From contig NZ_JAAIXZ010000030.1 in assembly GCF_010894435.1 (NCBI RefSeq), forward strand, positions 21,631-85,630: a stretch of DNA of 64,000 bases, given 5' to 3'. Below, in pieces: positions 28,698 to 39,039 of this stretch; the first letter of the stretch is position 1; every line of letters begins with the position of its first letter. Origin of the DNA: Pyxidicoccus trucidator. GTDB taxonomy: Bacteria; Myxococcota; Myxococcia; Myxococcales; Myxococcaceae. Both the position numbers and the translations under genes were made by a program. The notes below the pieces were generated by a model. That model was not told the origin of the DNA and made no database searches. It was given only the letters and a program-made list of their open reading frames with translations.

Positions 28698-30309
28698 GAC
28701 ACCGCTGCCCCTCGCCGCCGGAGACGACGTGCCGTGGAAGCGGCTCAGCCCCCGGGCTCCGCTCGCGGCGCTGTTCCCTGTCCTCGGACTCGTGGGCCGC
28801 CCGCTGCTGGGCGCGATGCTGCCCACCTTCTTCCTGCGCGACGGAGGGCTGCCCACGTTCGCCTGGGTCCTGGTCATTGGCCTGCTGGTGTGCAGCGTCT
28901 CCGCGCTGCTGTACGAGGTGGCCACACTCCGCTACCGCGTGGTGGGCGCGCAGCTGGAGATCCGCTCCGGAGTCCTGACGCGCACCTCCCGCTTCATCGA
29001 GGCGGCGCGCGTGCAGAACACGGAGGTCCTCCAGCCCCTCATCTCGAAGCTGCTGGGCCTGGTGGAGCTGAAGGTGGAGACCGCGTCCGGGCAGAAGGCC
29101 GAGGGCCACCTGCGCGGGCTCACACCCCAGGATGCGCAGGCCCTCATCGACGCCCTGCACGTGGCGCGCGGCAGCGATGCACCGGCGCTGGCGCCGGTGA
29201 GCACGGGCGGCGCAGCGGAGGGCGAGGTCCTCGCGGAGATGCGGCTGGGCGACCTGCTGCGCTACGGCGCGACGGCCACGGGGCTGGGCGTGCTCGCCGT
29301 GGTGATGGGCGCCATCAACGAGCTGATGGAGGCCTTCCACAAGCTGGTGCTGCCCTGGCTGGTGGCGCAGTCGGAAGCGCTCGCGCGGCCCGGCATGAGC
29401 TGGGTCTCCGCCGTCCTGGCCATCGTCGCGGGGCTGCTGGCCATCTGGCTGGTGAACGTGGCGCTGGCGGTGCTGCGCTTCCATGGCTTCCGTCTGGTGG
29501 ATACCGGGAAGCACTTCCGGGCCGCGGGTGGGCTCCTCACCCGCCGGCAGGTGACGGTGCGGCGCGAGCGCATCCAGCTGGTCGTGCTCGACGAGCCCCT
29601 GCTGCGCCGCGCGTTCGGCTTCGGCTCCGTGGAGGTGGAGACCGCGGGCGTGCGCGCCGGACGCGAGCCCGCCGAGCGCGCCGAGCTGATGGTGCCCGTG
29701 GTGCCCACCGCCCGCATGGAGGCGCTCGTCGAGCGGCTCATCCCCGGCCTCCCCTCCACGCTGGGCGAGCTGTCCCTGCGCCCCGCGCACCCCAAGGCGC
29801 TCCTGCGCGCGCGCATCCGCGCGGTGGGGCTGAGCGTCCTGGTGGCCGCGCCCGCGAGCATCTACTTCTGGCCATGGGGCGTGCTCGCCTGGGCGCTACT
29901 GCCGCTCCAGCTCCTCGGCGCCTGGTTCGACTGGCGCTTCCAGGGCTGGCTCATCACCGAGGGGCTGGTGGTCGTCCGCCAGGGTTTCTGGCGCCGGCGC
30001 ACCACCGTGCTGCGACGCTCGCGCATCCAGTCCGTGAGGGCCGTGCAGGGGCCGCTCGAGCGGGGCTATGGCATCGGCCATGTCCAGGTGTACGTGGCGG
30101 GCTCCCAGGTCACCCTGCCGTGCGTGGGCTGGGACGAGGTGCGACAGCTCATCGACACGCTCCCCGAGCCACGCCGGCTTCGCGCTCCCCCACGCGGAGT
30201 GCGAGCGGCTCCGGACCGCACCGACGGGTCCGGGCCAACTGGCCAGGGGGAAGCACCAACGGCTGCAAGCGAGCCTGCCTTCCGCCTATACTCGCGTTTT
30301 CCCGAGTGA
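28684..30309 (+). CDS. Bacterial PH-domain membrane protein, triple repeat (YdbT-like)
   Basis: The protein is about 541 residues with alternating hydrophobic helices and repeated bPH2 blocks. Examples are LEIRSGVLTRTSRFIEAARVQN followed by GLVELKVETASGQ, the block around VTVRRERIQLVVLDEPLLRRAFGFGSVEVETAG, and the block around GLVVVRQGFWRRRTTVLRRSRIQSV with GYGIGHVQVYVAG. This is the normal YdbT arrangement. The start is ATG 28684 (or the adjacent ATG 28687), overlapping the stop of the preceding gene by about 14 nt, which points to translational coupling. The C-terminal 35 residues are Pro/Ala/Gly-rich and probably disordered. The biochemical role is unknown. Confidence 0.85.
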   Translation: MMSSETPLPLAAGDDVPWKRLSPRAPLAALFPVLGLVGRPLLGAMLPTFFLRDGGLPTFAWVLVIGLLVCSVSALLYEVATLRYRVVGAQLEIRSGVLTRTSRFIEAARVQNTEVLQPLISKLLGLVELKVETASGQKAEGHLRGLTPQDAQALIDALHVARGSDAPALAPVSTGGAAEGEVLAEMRLGDLLRYGATATGLGVLAVVMGAINELMEAFHKLVLPWLVAQSEALARPGMSWVSAVLAIVAGLLAIWLVNVALAVLRFHGFRLVDTGKHFRAAGGLLTRRQVTVRRERIQLVVLDEPLLRRAFGFGSVEVETAGVRAGREPAERAELMVPVVPTARMEALVERLIPGLPSTLGELSLRPAHPKALLRARIRAVGLSVLVAAPASIYFWPWGVLAWALLPLQLLGAWFDWRFQGWLITEGLVVVRQGFWRRRTTVLRRSRIQSVRAVQGPLERGYGIGHVQVYVAGSQVTLPCVGWDEVRQLIDTLPEPRRLRAPPRGVRAAPDRTDGSGPTGQGEAPTAASEPAFRLYSRFPE

Positions 30310-30326
30310 CTGCCCTGCCCCACACC

Positions 30327-31517
30327 ATGAAGAAGACGCTCTCCCTTGTGACGCTGCTCGCCGCCGGTGCCACCCAGGCCGCGGGTTTCCAGATCGACAC
30401 CCACAGCGCACGCTCGACGGGCATGGGCAACGCGTCCACCGCCGCGTTGGACGACTCGTCCGCCATCTACTCCAACGCCGCGAACATCCTCGGCGTGAAG
30501 AAGCTGGACATCACCGTCGGTGACACCGGCATCCTCCCCTTCCTGGAGTTCACCCCGACGGGTGGCGCGGCCCAGGGACAGAAGCTGACGCTGTCGCCCC
30601 CGCCCCACGTCTTCGTCGTCTACCGCCCGTTCGAGAAGGCCGCGTTCGGCCTGGGCGCGTACACGCCCTACGGCGCGCGCAGCCGCTGGGAGGATGGCTT
30701 CGTGGGCCGCTTCAAGGGCCGCGAGTCCAGCCTGGCCGCGTACTACATCAACCCCACCTTCGCGTATCAGGTGCACGAGTCCATCCGCCTGGGTGTGGGC
30801 GTGGACATCGTGCGCAGCACGGTGGAGCTGAAGCGCTCGCTGAACTTCATCCAGAGCGAGGGCGCCATCCACCTGGGCGGCGGCGCCTGGGGGGTGGGCT
30901 TCAACGCGGGCCTCCAGGCCGTGCTGCTGGATGAGCTGACGGTCGGCGTCCACTACCGCAGCGCGGTGTCCACCACCTTCGAGGGCAGCGCGGACTTCCA
31001 GAACATCCCGACGGAGTTCGAGCGGCGGCTGGTGGACCAGGACGTGAAGGCGGACGTGAAGTTCCCCGCGACGCTGTCGCTGGGCCTCGCCTTCACGCCC
31101 ATGGAGCGGCTGACGGTGGCGATGGACGTCCAGCTCGTGGACTGGGCGAGCTTCCAGTCACTGACCATCCAGTTCCCGGAGAACCCGGAGCTGAACAACC
31201 CGGTGGCCAAGCAGTGGGTGGCCAAGGCGAAGTACCACCTGGGCGCCGAGTACGGCCTGACGCAGGCCGTGCAGCTGCGCGCCGGCTTCGTGGTGGACCT
31301 GTCGCCCAGCCCCGCCGAGACGCTGACGCCGGACCTTCCGGACGCGGACCGCTACAAGTTCAGCCTGGGCGCCGGCTACACCCTGGGCAGGCTGCGCGCG
31401 GACGCGGCCTACCAGCTCGTCATCCTCGCGGACACGGAGAGCGTGGCGCCGGGAATGGACGGCACCTACTCCGGCTCCGCGCACGTGCTCGGCGTGACGC
31501 TCGGCTATTCGATGTAG
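30327..31517 (+). CDS. FadL/OmpP1-family outer-membrane transport protein
   Basis: The 396-residue protein starts with a signal peptide (MKKTLSLVTLLAAGATQA, then AGFQI). The mature N-terminus, GFQIDTHSARSTGMGNAST with DDSSAIYSNAAN, is the conserved hatch region of FadL-type barrels. The rest is alternating beta-strand sequence with a fitting C-terminal HVLGVTLGYSM. FadL-family proteins let hydrophobic compounds such as long-chain fatty acids cross the outer membrane. The gene starts 18 nt after the PH-domain gene and may be co-transcribed. Proximity to a FAAL-loaded NRPS makes fatty-acid uptake an attractive but untested link. Confidence 0.9.
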   Translation: MKKTLSLVTLLAAGATQAAGFQIDTHSARSTGMGNASTAALDDSSAIYSNAANILGVKKLDITVGDTGILPFLEFTPTGGAAQGQKLTLSPPPHVFVVYRPFEKAAFGLGAYTPYGARSRWEDGFVGRFKGRESSLAAYYINPTFAYQVHESIRLGVGVDIVRSTVELKRSLNFIQSEGAIHLGGGAWGVGFNAGLQAVLLDELTVGVHYRSAVSTTFEGSADFQNIPTEFERRLVDQDVKADVKFPATLSLGLAFTPMERLTVAMDVQLVDWASFQSLTIQFPENPELNNPVAKQWVAKAKYHLGAEYGLTQAVQLRAGFVVDLSPSPAETLTPDLPDADRYKFSLGAGYTLGRLRADAAYQLVILADTESVAPGMDGTYSGSAHVLGVTLGYSM

Positions 31518-31545
31518 TGGGCTTCCCTCCCCGCCCCGAGGGGGC

Positions 31546-32226
31546 TCACTCCGCTTCGCGGACGAGCCTCCCGGGATGGACCAGGGTGATGCGCCCTCCC
31601 TCGTAGGACAGCAAGCCCTCGCGGACATAGAAGCGCAGCCACTTGTTGGTGCTCTCGCGGGTGAGGCCGCACAGGTTGGCCAGCTCTGTCTGCGTGAGCT
31701 TCTGCGGGATGACGACCCCCTCGCTGCCCTGCTGGCCCTGGTTGCGCGCCAGCTCCAGCAGCACGCGCACCAGGCGCGCCCGCGCATCCAGGAACGTGGT
31801 GTCGTGCACCAGCTGCGTCACGTGCCGCACCAGCCGGCTCAGGTTGGCCAGCAGGCCCAGGGCGACCTTGGGGCGCGCGTTCAGGAAGGCGTGGAAGTCC
31901 TCGCGCTGGATGGACAGCAGGTCCGTCTCCTCGCGCGCGACGGCATCGGTGGAGCGCGGCTCACCGTCGAGGAGCGCCAGCTCTCCGAAGAAGTCTCCGC
32001 GGTCGAGCAGCGCCAGGATGACCTCCTTGCCATCCGGTGAGCTGAGGCGGATGGCGACCTCTCCCTTGCGGATGACGTAGAGGGCCCTGCCCACGTCTCC
32101 CTGGTGGAAGATGACCTCCCCCTTCGCATAGCGCCGGGTGCGGAGGAGCGCGGACAGCTGCTCGAGGTCCTCGCCCTCGAGCTGCTCGAACATGGAGACC
32201 TGGGCCAGAAGCTGTGAATAGGACAC
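31546..32226 (-). CDS. Crp/Fnr-family transcriptional regulator
   Basis: The 226-residue protein has an N-terminal cyclic-nucleotide-binding-type domain (about 10-125, including GEVIFHQGDVGRALYVIRKG and GDFFGELALLDGEPRSTDA), a dimerisation helix, and a C-terminal Crp-type helix-turn-helix (about 165-205, LTQTELANLCGLTRESTNKWL). No Fnr cysteine cluster is present. FFGELALLDGEPRSTDA resembles the phosphate-binding cassette, so cAMP or another ligand is plausible. The start is GTG at 32226 with an upstream GAGGGG. It converges with the FadL gene (28 nt apart) and diverges from the TPR-cNMP gene across about 236 AT-richer bases. Confidence 0.92.
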   Translation of the reverse strand: MSYSQLLAQVSMFEQLEGEDLEQLSALLRTRRYAKGEVIFHQGDVGRALYVIRKGEVAIRLSSPDGKEVILALLDRGDFFGELALLDGEPRSTDAVAREETDLLSIQREDFHAFLNARPKVALGLLANLSRLVRHVTQLVHDTTFLDARARLVRVLLELARNQGQQGSEGVVIPQKLTQTELANLCGLTRESTNKWLRFYVREGLLSYEGGRITLVHPGRLVREAE

Positions 32227-32462
32227 GGAAGCACCCCTCGGATCGCGTGTACTGGAACCCGCTTTGCCGGCTACTCAAGCTTTGTACATCTATCCAGGCT
32301 CGGCAATTCCATACAAGTAGATGACAGTGAAATGTCGGAATGGATCTCGCTTTCAAGCCTGTATTCGGTTTCACGGCGAGGGAGTGAACTGCTTCACAGC
32401 CCGCACACCGGGCAAGGCCTAACGTGGCCCTCAACCTCGCAGTGAGAGACCGGACCGCCACC

Positions 32463-33419
32463 ATGCCCAGACAGACCGCATCGGCCGCCCTCGCGCCCCA
32501 GGCCCCCTCCTCCAGGTCCAAACCGCTCACGGCGTACGACGGGGACGAGGAGAAGCCGTCGCCCCGGGAGGCGCGAAACCGGGGCACGGACCTGCTCGTC
32601 TCGGGAGACCTGGAGGGCGCACTCGCGGCGTTCCGGGAGGCGGTGGCGGTGGCGCCGGACGAGCCCTCCTGCCGGCAGAAGGTCGCCGAGGTCCTGCAAC
32701 GGCTGGGGAGGACCCGCGAGGCGGTGGCCGAGTATGAGATTGCCGCCCGCGCCTGGAATCAGCACGGCTGGATGCTGCGGGCCCTCGCGCTCTGCAAGGT
32801 CATCCTCCAACTGGACCCGGGCCACGAGCGCACCCGGGCCTTCCTGGCGGAGCTCCGAGTCCGGCGCGGGCTGCCCCCGCCCGAGGACGAAGCCGTGCCG
32901 CGTCCTCCCGTATCCGCGGCTCCGCCCGCGCTGGCGCACGGGGGCTCCACCTCGGAGTCGCGTCTGGAGGTGGTGCCGCACCTGCTGCGCCTCAGCCCGC
33001 TCTTCGCCAGGCTGAAGCAGCCGCTGCTCCAGACAGTGAAGGAGGCCTTCACGCCCTGTACGGCGGACGCGGGCGAGGCCATCCTGACCCGTGGCCAGCC
33101 GGCGCAGGCGCTGTACCTGCTCCTGCGCGGACGGTGCACCGTGTTCCACCAGCACCTGGATGGCCATGAGTCGCCGTACCCCGAGCTGGTGGAGGGAGAT
33201 GTCTTTGGCGAAGTCGCCCTGCTGCGCAGCAAGCTGGTGACGGCCACGGTGCGGGCGGCCACCCCGTGCCTGCTGCTGAAGCTGGAGCGCGAGGCCTTCG
33301 AGCAGCTCCTGGCGGCCGAGCCGGAGCTGCGACGAGAGCTGCAGCGGATGGGTGCCGAGCGACTGTGCCGTACCGCCCTGTTGCTGACGCGGCCACGGCA
33401 GGCACTCCCGGGCTTGTGA
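32463..33419 (+). CDS. TPR and cyclic-nucleotide-binding domain protein
   Basis: The protein is about 318 residues. Residues 35-135 form helical TPR-like repeats (ARNRGTDLLVSGDLEGALAAF, then AEVLQRLGRTREAVAEYE). A Pro-rich linker follows, then a cyclic-nucleotide-binding domain (about 180-300) with GEAILTRGQPAQALYLLLRG and GDVFGEVALLRSKLVTATVRA. No DNA-binding or enzymatic domain is seen, so it is probably a cNMP-responsive adaptor. The ATG at 32463 is preferred over a GTG at 32424. The adenylate cyclase follows 69 nt downstream on the same strand, suggesting linked function. Confidence 0.82.
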   Translation: MPRQTASAALAPQAPSSRSKPLTAYDGDEEKPSPREARNRGTDLLVSGDLEGALAAFREAVAVAPDEPSCRQKVAEVLQRLGRTREAVAEYEIAARAWNQHGWMLRALALCKVILQLDPGHERTRAFLAELRVRRGLPPPEDEAVPRPPVSAAPPALAHGGSTSESRLEVVPHLLRLSPLFARLKQPLLQTVKEAFTPCTADAGEAILTRGQPAQALYLLLRGRCTVFHQHLDGHESPYPELVEGDVFGEVALLRSKLVTATVRAATPCLLLKLEREAFEQLLAAEPELRRELQRMGAERLCRTALLLTRPRQALPGL

Positions 33420-33487
33420 TAGACACGGCGCGAGTGGCCACGGCGCGGCGACGTGGCCATCACCGCGGTGGAGGGGCCGTGCACGCC

Positions 33488-35068
33488 ATGCAGATTGTCA
33501 TGAACCCGGGGCTTTCCGACGAGCAGGCCTTCCCGCTCGGCGAGGGCATCACGTTCATCGGGCGCGACGTGGAGAATCAAATCTCGGTCCTCCACCGCAG
33601 CCTGTCGCGCCAGCACGCGCGGCTGGACACCACCAACGGCAAGGTCGTCCTGACGGACCTGCAGAGCAAGAACGGCACCTTCGTCGGCGCGGCGCGCATC
33701 GGGAGCCAGGAGCTCCAGCCCGGAGACACCTTCAGCTGTGGCGCGGTCACCTTCCGCCTGATTGCCGACCCCCAGGCGACGCAGGTGAGCCCCATGCTCA
33801 CCCACGAGTCCCGCGTGCTCTCGCAGGTGTCCATCCAGGAGCTGCTCGGAGCGCAGGACCCGCACCGCTCCTCCGCGCTCAAGCTGGGCACCACGCCCGT
33901 GGCGGAGCGGGACAGGGACAAGCTGCAGATCCTCCTCAAGGTGAGCCAGTTCCTCTCCTCGCCGGGCACCATCGAGAGCCTGATGGAGCGCTCGCTGGAG
34001 CTGGTGTTCCAGGTGCTCGAGGTGGACCGCGCGGTCATCCTCCTGGTGGACAAGGGCTCGGGCCTGCTGCGGCCGCACGTGGCCCGGACTTCGGACGGCT
34101 CCAAAGACTTGTCGCAGGTCTACAGCCGGCACATCACCACGTACGTGCAGCAGCACGGCGTCGCGGCGCTCTTCGCGGATGCGCGGCTGGACCCGCGCCT
34201 GGACACCGCCGATTCCGTGGTCCAGCAGTCCATCTACGCGGCGATGTGCGCTCCGCTCAAGGCGCGCGAGGAGCTGCTGGGCGTCCTCTACCTGGACAAC
34301 CTCCGGCGTCCGGAGCGCTTCTCACAGGAGGACCTGGAGTTCCTGTCCTCCTTCGCCAACCAGGTGGGAATCGCGCTGGAGAACTCGATGCTGTACCGGC
34401 GCATCGAGCAGGAGGCCATCCGCCGCAACAACTACCAGCGCTTCTTCCCGCCCAGCGCCCTGGAGCGGCTGGAGCAGTCCTCCACGGTGATGGAGCTGGG
34501 GGCGAAGGAGGCGGAGGTGACGACGCTCTTCTCGGACATCTGCGGCTTCACGCAGCTGTCCTCGACGATGCGCCCCACCGAGGTGGTCGACATGCTCAAC
34601 GCGTACTTCCCCATCATGGCGGACATCGTGTTCGAGCAGGAGGGAACGCTGGAGAAGTACATCGGCGACGCGTTGATGGCGACGTGGGGCGCGCCCTTCT
34701 CCCATCCGGACGACGCCGACCGCGCGCTGCGGGCCGCCGTGCGGATGCAGCAGGAGCTCCAGCGGCTCAACCAGCAGCGCCGCGCGAGACAGCAGGTGGA
34801 GCTGTGGATTCACATCGGCCTGAACAGCGGCCCGGTGGCGGCGGGCAACATCGGCTCCAAGCGCTTCCTGCAGTACGCCACCATTGGTGACACCACCAAC
34901 GTGGCCAGCCGCGTGTGCAGCGCCGCCGGCGCGGGTGAGATTCTCATCACCCAGAGCACGTACGACCTGCTGACGGAGCGGCGCTGGCCCCTGGAGCCCC
35001 TGCCGCCAACGCCCGTCAAGGGCAAGGACGCGCCGCTGATGCTCTACCGCGTGCGCTGGAACACCTGA
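33488..35068 (+). CDS. FHA-GAF class III adenylate/guanylate cyclase
   Basis: The 526-residue soluble protein has an FHA domain (about 15-90: FIGRDVENQISVLHRSLSRQHARL, SKNGTFV), a GAF domain (about 140-300) and a class III cyclase catalytic domain (about 330-515). Both metal-binding aspartates are in place (TTLFSDICGFTQLSS and KYIGDALMATWG), as is the IGDTTNVASR region. The Lys before YIGD and Thr in DTTN fit ATP rather than GTP as substrate, an inference. The FHA domain would read phosphothreonine signals and the GAF a small ligand. A GTG nine bases upstream (33479) with GGAGG just before it is an equally good start. With the two cNMP-binding genes alongside it suggests a local cAMP circuit. 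Confidence 0.92.
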   Translation: MQIVMNPGLSDEQAFPLGEGITFIGRDVENQISVLHRSLSRQHARLDTTNGKVVLTDLQSKNGTFVGAARIGSQELQPGDTFSCGAVTFRLIADPQATQVSPMLTHESRVLSQVSIQELLGAQDPHRSSALKLGTTPVAERDRDKLQILLKVSQFLSSPGTIESLMERSLELVFQVLEVDRAVILLVDKGSGLLRPHVARTSDGSKDLSQVYSRHITTYVQQHGVAALFADARLDPRLDTADSVVQQSIYAAMCAPLKAREELLGVLYLDNLRRPERFSQEDLEFLSSFANQVGIALENSMLYRRIEQEAIRRNNYQRFFPPSALERLEQSSTVMELGAKEAEVTTLFSDICGFTQLSSTMRPTEVVDMLNAYFPIMADIVFEQEGTLEKYIGDALMATWGAPFSHPDDADRALRAAVRMQQELQRLNQQRRARQQVELWIHIGLNSGPVAAGNIGSKRFLQYATIGDTTNVASRVCSAAGAGEILITQSTYDLLTERRWPLEPLPPTPVKGKDAPLMLYRVRWNT

Positions 35069-35129
35069 CGCGCGCGCCCCGCCGTGGCGAACGCCCGACG
35101 GCGATGACACCCGCGGTGTGCCTGGAGTC

Positions 35130-35187
35130 TTGACACTGCTGCCACCCCATGGCATCTAACGGGAAAACGATAATGATAACCATTTTC
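35130..35187 (+). promoter_or_regulatory. Promoter -35 and Fur box upstream of mxcC
   Basis: TTGACA lies at 35130-35135, with a weak -10 candidate at about 35153-35158 (CATCTA). A 19-bp Fur box, GATAATGATAACCATTTTC, lies at 35169-35187 and matches 17 of 19 positions of the E. coli consensus. The region stands out as AT-rich in high-GC DNA. Iron-loaded Fur bound here should block transcription of the biosynthetic operon starting at 35243. Confidence 0.88.
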
Positions 35188-35242
35188 ATTTCGTAATATT
35201 TCCTCGTCCGGCCGTTTCCGGAAGAACAGGTGAGAAGCACCG

Positions 35243-36016
35243 ATGGGGACGCATTCCAGGGTGGCGCTAGTCACAGGTGCCGCACAGGGCATTGGAGCGG
35301 CGGTGGCGCGGGCGCTGGCGGACAGCGCCTCCATCGCCGCACTCGATGTGAATGAGGAGGGCCTCGCCGCCCTCGTCACGGACCTTCGCGCGCGCGGGTG
35401 TCAGGCCTCGGCCTGGCGTGCCGACGTGAGCGACAGCGCCGCGGTGGAAGCCGTCGTCGAGCGCGTCGAGCGCGAGCAGGGCCCCATCGACATCCTGGTG
35501 AATGTGGCCGGGGTGCTGCGGGTGGCTCCGGTCGTGTCGCTCAGCGACGCGGACTGGGCGACCACGTTCGCCGTCAACACCCATGGCGTCTTCCACATGT
35601 CCCGCGCCGTCGCGCGGCGCATGGTGCCGCGTCGGACGGGCGTCATCGTCACCGTGGGCTCCAACGCCTCCAGTGTGCCCAGGATGCAGATGGCCGCGTA
35701 TGCCGCCTCCAAGGCCGCGTCGAGCATGTTCACCAAGTGCCTGGGGCTGGAGCTGGCCCAGCACGGCATCCGCTGCAACGTGGTGTCCCCCGGCTCCACC
35801 GACACCGCCATGCAGCGTGCGCTGTGGGCGGACGAGCACGGCGCCCAGGCGGTCATCGAGGGCTCGCCCGAGGCCTTCCGCGTGGGCATCCCCCTGCGCC
35901 GGATTGCCAACCCCGCGGACATCGCCGAGGCCGTGCGGTTCCTCGTCTCGGAGGGCGCCCGCCACATCACCATGCACGACCTCTGCGTCGACGGCGGCGC
36001 CACGTTGGGCGCCTAG
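35243..36016 (+). CDS. mxcC: 2,3-dihydro-2,3-dihydroxybenzoate dehydrogenase (EntA-like)
   Basis: The 257-residue short-chain dehydrogenase has the NAD-binding motif TGAAQGIG at residues 11-18, the NVAG motif, the catalytic Ser in VGSNASS and the YAASK tyrosine-lysine pair. It oxidises 2,3-dihydro-2,3-dihydroxybenzoate to 2,3-dihydroxybenzoate with NAD, the third step from chorismate. It is the first gene of the siderophore operon, directly behind the Fur box. The symbol follows the myxochelin genes of Stigmatella aurantiaca, from gene order and family. Confidence 0.92.
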   Translation: MGTHSRVALVTGAAQGIGAAVARALADSASIAALDVNEEGLAALVTDLRARGCQASAWRADVSDSAAVEAVVERVEREQGPIDILVNVAGVLRVAPVVSLSDADWATTFAVNTHGVFHMSRAVARRMVPRRTGVIVTVGSNASSVPRMQMAAYAASKAASSMFTKCLGLELAQHGIRCNVVSPGSTDTAMQRALWADEHGAQAVIEGSPEAFRVGIPLRRIANPADIAEAVRFLVSEGARHITMHDLCVDGGATLGA

Positions 36017-36087
36017 CTCCATCCCCTCATCGACACCCCGCCCCTGTTCCTCTCGCGCCTGGCAGCGGCGCTCCTCTCAGTGGAAAT

Positions 36088-36102
36088 TGAGAATGATTCC
36101 TA
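36088..36102 (+). promoter_or_regulatory. Possible weak Fur-type site before mxcD
   Basis: The 15 bases TGAGAATGATTCCTA match the 7-1-7 Fur half-site model at 11 of 14 informative positions, and only about 10 of 19 of the long consensus. They lie in the AT-rich part of the 165-nt mxcC-mxcD gap, within an inverted repeat AGAAT-N8-ATTCT. This could be a secondary iron-responsive site or chance. Confidence 0.45.
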
Positions 36103-36181
36103 ATTCTATTGTCGAAACACTATCCCCCGTCCCAGGTCATGAGGGAGCCACGGTGCTGACTCCCGGAGCAGGAGGTTGGCA

Positions 36182-37377
36182 ATGGTGAAGCTCGCCGCGC
36201 AGTTGCTTGAGAGCTACGAGGCCGGGTCCTCGTTCTTCTTCTCCTCGCCCCGGCGGACGATGCTGGCGCAGGGCTCGTTCGCCACCGTTCCGCACAGCGT
36301 CGGTGAGGATGCGCTGGAGCGCCTCCCCAGGCGCGTCCGGGCGGTGCTCGATGACGCCCGGCAGGCCGACCACGACATCCCGGTGGTGGTGGGCGCGGTG
36401 CCCTTCGACGGCACCTCTCCCGCGCAGCTGGTGGTGCCGATGACCATCCAGCGCGCGGGCCCGCTGGTGTTCGACAAGGATGTCCCCGTGCACCGCCCCC
36501 TCGGCGCGCACTACACCGTCCAGCCGGTGCCGGAGCCCGCCGCGTACCTCCACGGCGTGGAGCGGGCCCTGACGCTGATGCAGAGCGGGCCCCTGCAAAA
36601 GGTGGTGCTGTCCCGCTCGCTGCACCTCAGCGCGAGCACGCCCATCGACCTGCGGCAGCTGCTCCGCAACCTGGCCTGGCGCAACCCCTCCGGCTACACG
36701 TTCGCCGTGGACCTGCCCCCGGGGCGGAACGGGGCCACCGGCGGCCGCACGCTGATTGGCGCGAGCCCGGAGCTGCTGGTCTCCCGCTCGGGCTTCCAGG
36801 TGCTCGCCAATCCGCTGGCGGGCTCGGCCGCGCGCAGCGCGGACCCGCTGGAGGACCAGGAGCGGGCCCGGGCACTGCTGACCTCCCCCAAGGACCTCCA
36901 TGAGCACGCGGTGGTCATCGACGCCGTCGCGGAGGCGCTGCGCCCGTACTGCAAGACGCTGGACGTGCCGGCGGGCCCGTCGCTCGTCAGCACCGCGACA
37001 ATGTGGCACCTGTCGAGCCGCATCGTCGGCGAGCTGATCGACCCGTCCATCTCCTCGCTGACGCTGGCCGCCGCGCTGCACCCGACACCGGCGGTGTGCG
37101 GCTATCCGACGCGGCTGGCGCACGAGGCCATCGGCTCCATCGAGCCGTTCGAGCGAGGCTACTACACGGGCGCCGTGGGCTGGTGTGACGCGAGCGGTGA
37201 CGGCCAGTGGGCGGTGACCATCCGCTGCGCCGAGGCCGACGAGCGCTCGCTGCGGCTCTTCGCGGGCGCCGGCATCGTCGTCGGCTCCAAGCCCGAGTCC
37301 GAGCTGGCGGAGACCGAGGCGAAGTTCCGCACCATGCTCCAGGCGATGGGCCTGGGCCAGGTCGCCGAGGCCCAGCC

Positions 37378-37381
<4 letters not shown>
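36182..37381 (+). CDS. mxcD: Isochorismate synthase (EntC-like)
   Basis: The 399-residue chorismate-binding enzyme has LIGASPELLVS, NPLAGSAARS, the HEHAVVID segment and ALHPTPAVCGYPT, the signature blocks of isochorismate synthases. It converts chorismate to isochorismate, the entry to 2,3-dihydroxybenzoate. The ATG at 36182 has a GGAGG six bases upstream; a GTG follows directly. Its stop overlaps the mxcE start as ATGA. Confidence 0.93.
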
Positions 37382-39027
<1,646 letters not shown>

Positions 39028-39039
39028 AAGGACCCCTCC

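Noticed and set aside
31518..31545. Terminator between the convergent FadL and Crp/Fnr genes
   Set aside because: Only a four-base CCCC/GGGG pairing is visible in the 28-nt gap, too weak to support.
32227..32462. Possible Crp/Fnr operator in the AT-richer gap between the regulator and the TPR-cNMP gene
   Set aside because: TTGTA and TACAA segments are present, but I could not form a convincing TGTGA- or TTGAT-type palindrome, so no site is claimed.
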